From Paracyclopina nana (taxonomy: Eukaryota > Arthropoda > Copepoda > Cyclopoida > Cyclopettidae), in the NCBI GenBank assembly GCA_019096065.1, contig JAGUCH010000002.1:15016501-15080500 (forward strand): a stretch of 64,000 nucleotides of DNA, written 5' to 3'. The notes beneath the pieces are model-generated. The model was not told the DNA's origin and ran no database searches. It saw nothing but the letters and a program-made list of their open reading frames with translations. Positions 53,501-64,000 of this stretch are shown piece by piece. The first letter of the stretch is position 1; each line of letters begins with the position of its first letter. Both the position numbers and the translations under genes were made by a program.

Positions 53501-56171
53501 CGCTTAGGCACCAATTTATTCAAAAAACCTTCCAGCGATGACCAGGAAATCAGTACTGACATCGCAAGGAGTCCAATCCATGCAGGCGATGGCCGGGTCA
53601 TCCAGATCATCAATGCACAAGACCAAAGTGTCAGAGCCAAAGTCTTGCTCAACCTCAAGACAACCCAGTCTTTTGAAGAAGTTTTGGCAGACCTGGGCCA
53701 AGTCTTGACCATCAGGAGGGCAAAACTGATGTGCACCAAAGAAGGCCTGGAAGTGCATGGGTTCAACCAGCTTAGGGGAGTGTATGCCAAAGAAACCACT
53801 TTCCTGGTGTCAGCCTCCAGAGCCAAGGTCACTTATGAAGGCTCAGATGATGAAGATCCTGACTTGGCACCAATTAGACCTGACCCGCCCAGGATGCCCA
53901 GGAGGAACAGTGACCCTGCCATGCCCAGGTCCCTGGCCAGGGTTCCTTCCAGGGCCAGTTCAGATCAAGGCCCTGCCAATGAGAATGAGTGGTCCTCAGA
54001 CCCAATCAAAGTGATGATCAAGGGGGACAGGAAAATCTTCTTCCCACCCTCAGAAGGCTACAGGAAGATCATAGGCAAGCCCAAAAGCTCCCTGATCCTC
54101 GACTGGGTCTATGGCTGCAAAGGTAGCTCTGAGGTCACCAGAAATCTGTGGGTGCTGGCCTCTGGAGAGTTGGTGTATTTTGTAGCCACCACCGTGGTCA
54201 TTTATGACCGCATTAAGGAGAGCCAGAGGCATTACAGAGGCCATACCGAGGAAATCACCTGCATGGATGTGCACCCAGGCAAATGTGTGGCCTTGAGTGG
54301 CCAGAAAAATGGCAAGACTCATGACTCGAGAGCTCATATCAGACTTTGGGATGTCAATAGCCTGGAAACTTTGGCTGTTCTGGGATTCGGGGAATATGAG
54401 CTTAAAGTGGCTGCAGTGGCCTTTTCAACCCAAGAGTAAATAGACTGCTAAATCATGCATGGGATTTCTTACATACATTTTATATACCTTATTTCTGCCT
54501 AGGGCTAAAGATGAGCTTCTCTTCACTGGAATTGATGGTGGTGGAGAAGATCACGTTTTATCTGTGTGGCAATGGGAGGCCAAATTGGAAAAGGCCATTT
54601 TGCTGGGCAAAGTGGCCACGCGAGCTGATGGCATTAAGGGCGTGGCCTTCCACCCCCTTGACAGCCATTTAGTCATCAGCTATGGCAAAGGCCATTTGAC
54701 CTTTTGGACTCGGAGAAAGGACGGATTCTTTGACCGCAACGACATGGTAGAAGATGACAGGTAAACTGTAAACAAAACCACGTGCGCCGCTGCTTGCCCG
54801 CATGCAGCTGTTTGTTGTTATGCAGTGGTCGCACTGGTCAATGCGCATGCAGTATCAAAAACATTTTTCATGATTTTTCAGGACAGTCAATTGCTTGGAC
54901 TTTCTTGAGAGTGGTGACTTGGTTGCAGGGGATGACTCTGGAGCTGTCCGTTCCTATTCAGTGTCCATTGAGGGGGAGTATTACATGAGCAGTGAATTTG
55001 AAGCCCATTCCAAGGGAGTCAATGCTATTTTGGTGTTTGGTGATGGCACTGTGGTGACAGGGGGAGACAAGGACAAGAAGCTCATCAACTGGGATTCCAC
55101 CAAAGAATTTGCAAAAGGCTCAGAAGTCAAGCTGCCAGATGGGGTTGGATCCGCTAGGTCTTTCTGCAAAAAGTCCTCAGACCAAGTACGCACTCACCAA
55201 AAATAAATAATTGCCTTGGGCTATTAACCCGTTTGAATTTGCAGGGGGCAAAAGATACTGGATTGTACATTGGCACCACTAGGAATTGCATATTGGAAGG
55301 GTCTGGCAGCAAAAGATCCTTTAAAATTGCAGTTTGGGGCCACAGCAATAAACTGGAGGCTGTGGCCTCTCATCCAGATGATTTGGCCTTTGTCACAGCT
55401 GGATATGACAAAATTGTTGCCAAATGGAGGAAGCAGAAAGTGCTGTGGAAAGTGACAACCCAGTCCGAGTTGATATCTGTGGCTTACCACCCTTCAGCCA
55501 GTTCAGTGGCAGCTGCTTCCCTTGATGGCCACGTGGTCATCTTGAATGCTGAGACAGGGGTTCACATCACCACGCTGAGGGTGTGCTCAGCACCCGTGAA
55601 TGAGCTCAAGTTCAACCGAACTGGGGACTTTTTTGCCTGCGCTGCTCACTCTGGTGTCATCCACATTTACAGGACTTCCCATGATGGATACACCTATAAG
55701 AAAGAGGCCAAATTTGCCCTGAGCAATGCTGCAATTACAGCCCTTGATTGGAGTGAGGACTCCCACAATTTGGCTGCTGTCACGGCTGATTTCAACCTTG
55801 TCCACGCGGATGTCAGGCTGCAAAGAGTGGAGAGAAGGCCAGAGCTGATTCGCGACCAAACTTGGCTGGACCAGACTTGTACACTTGGCTTTAATGTGGC
55901 TGGCACGTGGAATAATTTGGGCTACAAAAACGACCCAACTACCACGACAGCCGTACATATTGGCAGCCATCGCACCAAGGTGGCATCGGGAGATGCTCAT
56001 GGCCATTTGAGGCTGTTTCAATATCCCTGTACGACCTCCAGAGCGGAATTCGTGGAGGAAAAAGCAGCCTCGAGTCCCATCTCTGGCATCAGGTTTCTGT
56101 TTGAGGACATGTATATCATTACTGTGGGAGGTGGAAGCGATGCCACTTTGCTCAGATGGAAAATCGTCTAA
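50553..56171 (+). CDS. DCX-EMAP: DCX-EMAP, doublecortin and EML-type WD40 microtubule protein
   Basis: Seven exons: 50553-50798, 52204-52816, 52898-53200, 53370-54435, 54503-54760, 54882-55185 and 55245-56171. The frame closes exactly to 1238 residues. The N-terminus (1-280) is disordered and acidic/Ser-rich. Two doublecortin domains follow, about 338-425 (FKVIKIGLFKNGDPWIGP) and about 462-540 (AKLMCTKEGLEVHGFNQLRGVYAKETTF). The HELP motif begins at about 612 (PKSSLILDWVYGC) and the tandem EMAP WD40 repeats at about 680 (HYRGHTEEITCMDVHPG onward). The insect counterpart binds microtubules in ciliated mechanosensory neurons. The first intron (1.4 kb) carries a minisatellite. The true 5' end is less certain than the rest. 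Confidence 0.9.
51352..51912. repeat. 19-bp minisatellite in DCX-EMAP intron 1
   Basis: About 29 head-to-tail copies of TGTATTTCATGTTTTAAAA. The right-hand copies (about 51740-51905) are near-perfect; the left half is more varied (AAG, TTT and TAT variants in place of ATG TTT). A+T-rich sequence with looser ATGT-TTTAT motifs flanks it on both sides. Confidence 0.95.
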
Positions 56172-56688
56172 TTTATACTTCAATACATATGCATATATTT
56201 GCTTCATATTCTATGATATTAGCAGATGTGGCGATAGTTGACAGATTTGTTTTTGGCCGTTAGATGGCGCTCATGCCTTGAGGGGCGCACAAAATAAACA
56301 TTCACATATGATGGAAGCTTTTTCATAGAAGAAATCAAAAATCTCAAATTCACCTCAAACTTTTCCTTCAATTTAATTTGAATTTCTCATCATTTTCAAT
56401 GCTCAGCCTAAAAACTTGATGCATTATTTGAGTTCTAGTTCAAAGCAAAATGTTAAAATAGTCAGTGGTAGAAATTCAAAGGCAGAGTATGATGCCATTT
56501 AATTTCAAAAAAAGCCATAATCTAAATTGTACATTTATAGTCTTGGCTGGTAATTTTAATTCGGTAACAATTGCAGTTATGACAAGTCTTGACACCAGAT
56601 AGCGTTTAGTGAGCTAAAGCTAATTATTGGCAAAATGCCAAAATTATGCTAGTACAGCGGCAAAAGTTGTACAATACACAAAGTGAAC
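56172..56688. other. Spacer between DCX-EMAP and the SMYD4-like gene
   Basis: A+T-rich, about 520 bp, holding the DCX-EMAP 3' UTR and the promoter of the next gene. No gene or repeat recognised. Confidence 0.4.
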
Positions 56689-59600
56689 ATGGAAGGAACA
56701 AGCGAGGAGTGCAGCTTAGAATTTACTCATTCTGGCCACATCGATCCTTTTCGCAGGCATTGCAGCCTTCTGACCTTGCAAACCGACCCGAAAGGCCACT
56801 TTGCCAAATTGCTAGGCCACCTGCGAAAGGCCACTGGGAACTATGTCAATATCCTGCTCCAAATCAGCCAATTGAAAGATGACCCCTACGAAATGCTCAG
56901 ATTTGCTGCAAACGTGGAGGGCATGGCAATTTTCTTGCCTCGCCCAGTCTTCAAGGGCAAAAGCGACACCGAGGCCTCAGCAGCAAGAGAAAAAGGAAAT
57001 GAATTCTACAAGAAAGGCCACTTCAAAATGGCCTTTGTCCAATATTCCGTGGCTGTCATCAAAGCCAACTATCCAGGCTTGAAGGAAATGGTAAAAAAAC
57101 CACTCTCTTTTGCACCCTTGAGAATCAGGTTTTTTATACTGATGTATAAGCAGGAAACCAAGGATTTTTTCATTATCTGAGAGGTTTTTTCACTTTGCAA
57201 AGTAAGATTTGAGAATCCTCTTGAGTAGGAGCAATTTGATAAGGACTAAAGAGCCATAATTCCATTATCAGACATTTTGGAAAGATGGATATTGCCCATG
57301 TATAAAAGAAGGAGCTGCTTATCTTTTGCAGCAAAATGAGCCGATTTTGGCCTTCTCCGTGGGGAATAGGTCAGCCTGCCTATTTCATCAAGGCCTCTTT
57401 GAGGCAGCCATCAATGACATCCACTTTGCCTTGAGCCTCAATTATCCAAAGGCCAATAGACACAAGTTGTACGAAAGGCTGGGGTTGTGTCACTTGGAGC
57501 TGCACCAGCCAGAAAAGGCCAAAACCGCCTTTGCGATATGCAAGCAAATGGCAAAGACGAAGGAGGAAAGCAGCAAATACGAGGCCTTGGTGGAGAAGGC
57601 CAAAAATCTTCCAGAGTCTCCAAGGTGAGTGTAGTGGTGCAACCTCAAAAACAGGGCTTTCTAATCTGAGTCAGGTCGTCCACTATTTTTAATGAATAGT
57701 AGGAGCATATTACGTATAATAGCTATATAATAGAAGTGTATCACAAAAATACTAACATGGAAGAATGTAGTAGGCTTGTACAGAAAGTCCTGCAGACTTT
57801 TAAACACTCTATAGTCTACTGTTAAAAGTGTTTTTTAAAATACGTACGTACTGCAGGATATTCTGATTAGGTGGTAGAATTTGAATTGAGGGCTCAACTG
57901 GTTGAAGGCTTTCCTTATTATAGCCTTTTGGCAAGTATCTTCTTTGCAAGCAGCCTTCAAACAAATAGCCTTTTAGCTAGTAGCCTTCAAGCAAATATAG
58001 CTTTTTAGCAAGTAGCCTTTTAGCAAGAAGCCTTTTAGCCGAAATAGCAATTTGCATGTACCTTTTTAAGGAAGTAGCCTTTTAATAAGTAGCTTTTTAG
58101 CTAGTATCTTCTTAGCAAGTGCAAGTAGCTTTTTTGCAAGTAGCTTTTTAGCTGGTAGCCTTTAAGCAAATAGAGCTTTTTAGCAAGTAGCTATAGCCTT
58201 TTAGCCAGAAGCCTTCCAAGCAAAAATAGCTTTATGGCATGTATTTTTTTAGTAAGTAAGTAGCCTTTCAGCTACATTTAGCACACATACAAGAAGCTTC
58301 TAGATAGTGGCTTTTTAGCTAGTAGCTTTTAAGCAAATACAGCCTTTAAGAAAATGAAGCCATTTGCTTTTTTGCAAGTTGCCTTTCAGCGAATAGCCTT
58401 TCACCAGTCAGCCCGCGAATTGAGGTCATGATAAATGCAATTTTTGTTGGGATTATGCCTCGCACTTTTCATCCACGTAGCTCTGATTGTCTTCTTGGTG
58501 TTGCTCTTCCATTTTATGCATTCTATCCACATTGGAGGCCATAACGCACTCACCACAAAGGTCATAGTCATGCAGGAAACAGTTAAACCTGTTCGAGCCG
58601 TCATTGTCCAACATGCCCCTCGTGTGCGCATGTGGGCAGTCCGTGGCGTGACATTTGAAAGGGGCGTGGTCTTGGGCGGGCCAGAGGCGGAGCTTTTGCC
58701 CACATTGTGGGCAAAACACTTCACAAGGTGTGGCCAGGTCGTTGAGGAACTCCTGGTGGTCTGGGCCACATTTGGCCCTATGAGAGCCGTCATGCCACTC
58801 CCCCCAAGGGACGTGGGTGTGGCAGAGGTAGCATAGCACTGGTTTTCTCCGTTTGCACCGTCTGTAGCAGCAAGGGCTGCAGAACATGGATAGGAAGGCC
58901 AGAATTGAGGCCACTATGGTCACCATGACCCAGACGTTGCCCTCTGTAAAAAGGCCAGAGCTGGATGGGTCACCTTGGGCACCACCATACTTGAACCCTG
59001 CAATTTTGAATGATATTCGTCCTTGCTTTTATGAGTGCACATATGTATTCTATTGGCATTTATGCATGCTAGCTCATATCCACTTTGCTGTATATCCAGC
59101 TATATCCACTTCAAACGATATATACTACAAGAGCTTCTATGCTAAGAGAAACTTTTTGGGTTTTTTGTGAGCAGGGGGAAAAGTTGCCAGCCTGAACATA
59201 ATTTCAGAAGTGGGCTAGAAATACTACAGCTCATAAATACAAATGGAGGGAAAAAGAAGCATTATGAGAGGAATAATGGCTTGCAAAGATCAGTTGAACA
59301 TCTGCTACTTTTGTAATTACTGAAAGAATCCCTGAAAGCTCTGAGAGCGCGAGAATTTTGGCCCATGCTCTAAAAGCATTTCTTTCCACTAATTGTGCAT
59401 TTCAATTCAGACAAGTCTAGGCCAAATCCAAGCTTAATTAGAAGAACAGCAAAGTTTTCTCAGCCCAGGCCCTCAAAAAATTAATCCTGTTAGCGATGAA
59501 CAAGCGTTAGAATAAGCTTTTTGTTTATTTGCCGCAAAATGGATACATTATTGAACAATATTGAATTATGTAATTACTGAGTTAATTTATAAAATAATGG

Positions 59601-62600
59601 CGAACCTGGCTGTCCTGGTTTTGTCTTCTTCTTGGCTTGCACATGGAGGAAAAAAGTGCAAATAAATACGAGAGATTTGTTTAGGGCCATTTTTCTCCTG
59701 GCATCATGCCCACTGTGCTTCGAGAATGGTGGTATACAACTGATGAAAAAAGAAAGAAAGCTCAGACGTCGGCGGCGAATTTAGGGCTCCTCCTCGACTA
59801 TAGATTATTTTTCACAAATCACCAACACTAATGTAGTATGCCGAAAATATGGTGAAGTAGGCTTGTTTTCCATTGATAAAAGAATGTCGAAATATGGATA
59901 TACACTACACAATTATGTGTATTGTGTAAGGATCTTTATGCCATGACTACAAGGAGTACTTTATGTACTGCATAACTCATATTGGCTTTCACGTTGTAAT
60001 CCTGTTTGAAAGCTGCTGCCATATAATAACCTGCCAAATATTGATAAGGTTGCATGTCAAGTTTCAAATCCGGACATAGTTCAAATATAGGCTTCAACTA
60101 CGTAACATTTCTGCAGAAACATCTACATTCTTAAGTTTCTGGAACCTTTGGAGCTGCAGGGCGCTCTTTAAAGGCCTGTTGTTGCTAGCAGCAGTAGTAG
60201 GTATTGAATGACATGCTATCCCAAAATGTGCGTTTGTAGCACTATAAGCACGCTCTCGTTTCTGCCATGTCCCCCAAACAAAGAGCTAATTTTTCCCCTG
60301 CATTGCATTGCATGGAAGAAGCAGGAAGATGTTGAGAGAATCTAAAAGTGTATTTGGATAAGCCGAAAGCTTTCCTCTTAAAACAAATCATCCCACTTTC
60401 ATAAAGATACAAAATAGGCAATAATCAACGTGCAGTCTAAACAAAGTCAGCTGACGTCTGGGCTGTTTGCACCAGGCGGGCCGCGCCACACCCCATGCTC
60501 TGGCAGCTGCATGGACAAAACAACTTTTAATGGGGAAACTTTCCTAATTAAGTGAGAGCTGACATGTAATTGCTGGAAGAAAACATAAAGCGACTCTCAT
60601 TAGGATTAAGTTGATAAATAGCAGGCTCATTTGTATGCCTTGTAATTGCATGCACCATCCAACATAGAAACAAGTTGGAGAAGATAGAGAATGGAAGATC
60701 TATTAGCCAAGGCACCTTTCTTCTCTTGATAGATTACTTTTCAGAGCTCTTATATATGTACCATTAGAAAAAAGCACTTTTTCCTTCCACACTCAATTTC
60801 TTCTTACATTTGTTTGTTTTGGCGGATTGGAATTATCGATTTCCTTTACACAAAAGCATTCTGAGACATTTCCCCTTTTCCATTGTGAGTTATGAAGCCA
60901 ACTCAACAACTGTAGTAGCAGCATTTTGCCATCCCCATCACACGCAACCAAAGTCATCAATTTGTGCACTTTTTCCACAACATTGACTCCACCAAGAAGA
61001 AAAAAGGCCATATCATCAATACGAGCATTGTGCCTTTTATAGTACATGCTGCCATATATTTTTATCACTGCCTCCAGTTTGTTAAGTAACAAGGCCTCTT
61101 TTGGAAAAAGTTGCGTGAGTTTTACTATGCAAAAAATATGCGACCCGATTGCATTGGTCCGCAAAAAAAGCTTTATTGCTGGAATGTTCCCCGAAAATAT
61201 GTCATTATTTCGATGAAGGGCAAATATTAAGTGTAGTGTTACACACTTCTTACACCCTCAGTGTAGAAGTTGTGAAACTCAATTTTCTCATGAGAAAGCA
61301 AGGCCACAAGAAGAAGGAAGAGGCAAAATGAGTGTATAGAGTAAAAAAAGTGAGGTCAAACTTTTTGGGCTGCTATAGGCTTTCTCCTTCACTCATCCAG
61401 CCGAGAGAGCAAGTTTAGTGCAACTTCTTCCTTCAAAGCTTATAAGCCTGCTCCTCGTGGTACTTGAGCTCGTTTTTCAGCTTTTGATTATGGTAGAGGA
61501 TCCAAGTTAGAGCAGACTCCACTCCAGCCATGGTGGCGATGTCAACATTGAAAATCCCCCAGGGTCTCCTGGTCTCATCCAAGGCGAGCTTCAAAGCCAA
61601 TTCTTGGAGGTTGACATGGCAGGGCTCAGAGTTGGTGCAGCACAAAATCACAAGGGGAATGCATTCGGAGCTGAGGGCATCCAGCATGATCATGAGCTCG
61701 CTTCTTAGAACGAATTGTGAGGTGTCACTGCCGGAGCTCGCATCGATGGCATAGATTAACCCGTCTATGGTGGGCATCAGTTTGAGCACACTTTCTTGCA
61801 GCGGAGTTGCATCAGTGAGAAAGGGCCCTGCAAAGTACAATTAGGTCAAACTTGTATATAAATACTATGCAGATTCGGTGATAGGTTTTTTAGCTCCTTC
61901 ATAATGTAAATTGCAAAAAATCATATTTTAGATCGTAGCGTGAATGCAAAAGACTCTGATTACGCATGCAATGTCAAAGTGACTCAGAGGTTATCAATAG
62001 GAATTAAGGATCACCATCGATGACCACGTCGCGTAGAAGTAAGCGGTTGTGAGCTGACATCAGCCGATATTCATCCGAGGGAATGGTTTCCCTCACCTTG
62101 CGACAATTGGTGTACAAGCACATCAAGTCGAACCTGTAGGCCTGCTTGTATTCAATGCGAACTCCGGATCCGAATCCGCCAGCAGAAAGTCCGGGCACAA
62201 AGCTGACCGCATTCATGCTGCTATTGTGAGCATTGACCATGCGATTCACGAGTTGCTTTGTCCTCCTCGACTCAATGCCAGGGCCAAGCATGCCGAGCCG
62301 GAAAGAATGGTGGTCTTCCCATTCGCATAATTTCCCAGGTGCACCAGGATTGGACACCCAAGGGCCAAGGATGTATTCGAACAGCTTTCGAATGTCGGAT
62401 TTCTTCTCACTATTGGGCTTTGATTGCTTGCTGGCAAAATTGTGGTATTCAGATGAGTAGAGTTTGTACAATTCTTTGGCTCCATGCATAAAAGGATCCT
62501 AATAATGAAGGTTTAAATCTGATAAATCATGGGACTAATTTGTGTATGGCTTACCCTAATGACACCGTTGCAATTGAAGTATTCATGATGAACGAGACCA

Positions 62601-64000
62601 AGATCCGGATCAATCACGGCCAAATGCAACTTTTTCTTCACTCTCGTGGTCCAAAAGTGCTCATTTTGGTTGACCCGCTCGTGGAAGGCGTGACACGTGG
62701 CTCCAAGTTGGTAAATTGAAGGCAAGGGTAGTAAGTCCAGTATTTGCTCGAATATTTCCTCTGGCAAATCGAGCAGTGAGCAAGTCATTTTCATATCTAA
62801 ATTGCTTGTTAGCTAGCAGCTAGTTCAGCAATTATACTGACGTGATGATGAAATGTACGCGTGTGCTCACGTCATTGATTCTGACATGGGAACTGTTGAC
62901 AACTCACAGGCTTCTACATAAGGCCTTCTTCATATGAATGAATCACATACATGCAGTATATACGATCATATCAGCTGATTCATATGCATTTTACACACAC
63001 ACACACGTGTGCTTTCATTTCAGGCCTTGCAAAAAGCCCATAGCTAACTTTCGAGTGGAGGGCTGTCATGCAACTTTTACTGAGCTGTCAAATAAAGTTG
63101 AGGTCAAAAGTGACCCTCAGGTAGGAAGGCATATCGTAGCAACTGAAGACATCAAACCTTTCGAGACAATTCTCGTGGAGGATCCGGTTGCCAGTGTGCT
63201 ATTCCCAAGCAAAGCAGGCCTCAATTGCACCCATTGCCTGGCTCGACTGACTGCTGCGATTCCGTGCCAAAAATGCTCCGGATCCCTTTTTTGTTCAGCC
63301 TTTTGTCGAGATGAGGCTGCACAGACCTACCATCAATGGGAGTGCGAATTTCAGGTACATAATCTGTAAAATCAAAGATAGGCATATACTTTAAATCTTA
63401 TGCAGGAGGTTCTAACTGGACTTGGATGCAGCTCAGTGGCAAGGCTGTCATTAAGACTAATAACCTCAAGACCGATAGCTTTTTTTCTGGAACACAAAGA
63501 AACCCTGCTCCCGAAGGGAAAGCCTTTCTCCAAAGAGGAAGGAGAATCTACTAGCGGAAATAGATATCTGCAATTACTCAGCCTGGTTGCCCTCGAAGGC
63601 CAAAGATGGCCAGAAGATTTCCTAGCAAGGTCAGCCATGGCTGTGGTTCTTTTGGGCATTCTTAGAGCTTCCGGATATTTTGGTGGCAAGAAAACCTCCT
63701 CCAATCCGGAATCGTACACTCCCAACGAGCTATTCATTGGCTCTCTCATCCTCAGGCATTTGCAGGTGAACCATTCACACAATTACTAGTATGTGAGAGG
63801 ATCCAAAATCAGCTCTATAATTAACAGATTTTGCAATTTAATGCACACGAGATTCACGAGGTGCTACGAGGCTCAAGTAGCCATATCAAGCCTTACAAGA
63901 ATGTGGCCATAGCCTTGGCAGTGTATCCAAGTGCAGCCTTGATTAACCATAGCTGTCATGGGAGCTTGGCCAGAAGCTTCACTGGAGCCAGAATGGTTTT
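56689..64000 (+). CDS. SMYD4: SMYD4-like SET and MYND domain protein, cut by the window end
   Basis: Exons 56689-57090, 57332-57624, 63024-63354, 63406-63765 and 63828 to the window end. The first two exons carry TPR repeats (AAREKGNEFYKKGHFKMAFVQYS, NRSACLFHQGLFEAAINDI, HKLYERLGLCHLEL). The third starts the SET domain (GRHIVATEDIKPFETILVEDP) and its MYND zinc finger (CTHCLARL...CQKCSGSLFCSAFC...HQWEC). The last contains the SET motif LINHSCHGS. TPR before SET-MYND is the SMYD4 layout. SMYD proteins are lysine methyltransferases acting on histones and other proteins. The 5.4-kb intron 57625-63023 contains two minus-strand genes. Catalytic C-terminal parts lie beyond the window. Confidence 0.88.
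57915..58410. repeat. Degenerate 15-bp tandem-like repeat
   Basis: Roughly 500 bp made of shifting variants of TAGCAAGTAGCCTTT and TAGCTTTTTAGCAAG, in the large SMYD4 intron just downstream of the minus-strand membrane gene. Copies differ in length and sequence, so it looks like an old, decayed minisatellite. Confidence 0.8.
58453..59690 (-). CDS. Type I membrane protein with a zinc-binding cytoplasmic tail, unknown
   Basis: Two exons, 59606-59690 and 58453-58997, give 209 residues. Exon 1 is a signal peptide (MALNKSLVFICTFFLHVQA) plus a basic start KKKTKPGQP. Exon 2 adds a short Gly/Ser-rich ectodomain, a transmembrane segment (VWVMVTIVASILAFLSMF), juxtamembrane cysteines (CSPCCYRRCKRRK), then Cys/His clusters: CYLCHTHVPWGEWHDGSHRAKC, CPQCGQKLRLW and a ZZ/C1-like FKCHATDC...NCFLHDYDLCGECV. 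It ends acidic. I do not recognise the family; a ubiquitin-ligase-like or scaffold role is only a guess. The donor after exon 1 (GTTCGC) is weak, so exon 1 is less sure than exon 2. The gene is nested in a SMYD4 intron on the opposite strand. Confidence 0.65.
59691..61432. other. Intronic stretch without a recognised gene
   Basis: Part of the large SMYD4 intron, between two nested minus-strand genes. It should hold the promoter of the membrane-protein gene. A minus-strand open frame at 60793-61164 has no convincing start or splice partners. No repeats of note. Confidence 0.4.
61433..62794 (-). CDS. FBXO4: F-box only protein 4
   Basis: Three exons (62555-62794, 62015-62498, 61433-61827) give 372 residues; human FBXO4 is 387. 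The F-box is at about residues 6-50 (LLDLPEEIFEQILDLLPLPSIYQLGATCHAFHE). A middle linker follows, then the atypical small-GTPase-like domain that marks FBXO4, with GLIYAIDASSGSD, ECIPLVILCCTNS and RRPWGIFNVDIATMAGVESALTWIL. FBXO4 is the substrate receptor of an SCF ubiquitin ligase; in vertebrates TRF1 and cyclin D1 are reported substrates. The GTPase-like fold binds substrate rather than nucleotide. The gene is nested in the SMYD4 intron on the opposite strand. Confidence 0.9.

Noticed and set aside
60793-61164. Minus-strand open frame of 123 codons in the SMYD4 intron
   Set aside because: No good ATG near its start, no splice partners and no recognisable motif; chance frame more likely.

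Overview
The window is animal nuclear DNA, most likely from an arthropod. Most genes have several exons, with short GT-AG introns of about 45-100 bp and a few longer ones. The gene set is metazoan (TRMT112, NAMPT, RXR/USP, ASCC3, TBCC, SPTSSA, ADCK1, TFIIB, AK6, MPI, AIMP1, DCX-EMAP, SMYD4-like, FBXO4). The DCX-DCX-HELP-WD40 protein matches the insect DCX-EMAP layout. NAMPT, as far as I recall missing from flies, argues for a crustacean or other non-dipteran lineage, but I cannot name the species. All exon structures were read by eye from splice signals and frame continuity.

Layout. 0-7 kb: TRMT112 (+), an unrecognised nuclear-type protein (-), a hAT-like MITE, a small possible HMG-box protein (+) converging within 3 bp on NAMPT (-), then RXR/USP (-). 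8-16.4 kb: ASCC3 helicase (+), whose fourth intron holds a Tc1/mariner-type MITE and two tRNA-like relics. 16.4-17.8 kb: SPTSSA and TBCC on the minus strand; the SPTSSA stop and the TBCC start are one base apart, so a dicistronic mRNA is likely. 18.3-20.8 kb: a small unknown gene and ADCK1 (+).

20.77-43.85 kb: a single giant LTR retroelement of 23,082 bp, with 918-bp LTRs that look identical and a 4-bp GGGC target duplication. It is inserted two codons before the original ADCK1 stop, and the first three bases of the LTR (TGA) supply the new stop. It has a gag-like region, a 2659-codon pol (protease, RT, RNase H, integrase and a long tail), two antisense blocks that look as if they contain introns, an extra sense-strand gene and an envelope-like region. 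It looks nearly whole, with about two interruptions, and is very young. The antisense intron-bearing genes are the most unusual feature of the window.

43.9-49.9 kb: a long-TIR MITE, a duplicated fragment of AK6, an orphan membrane-protein exon, TFIIB (-), then AK6, MPI and AIMP1 in a tight same-strand run. MPI and AIMP1 each have a splice-acceptor-like tract a few bases before the ATG. 50.5-56.2 kb: DCX-EMAP, with a 19-bp minisatellite in its first intron. 56.7 kb to the end: a SMYD4-like gene running off the window; its 5.4-kb intron hosts two minus-strand genes, a membrane protein with a zinc-binding tail and FBXO4.

The host genes are mostly housekeeping: translation and tRNA modification (TRMT112, AIMP1), NAD salvage (NAMPT), transcription (TFIIB, RXR), DNA alkylation or ribosome rescue (ASCC3), tubulin folding (TBCC), sphingolipid synthesis (SPTSSA), mitochondrial lipid regulation (ADCK1) and mannose metabolism (MPI). 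I see no functional cluster beyond the co-transcription candidates.
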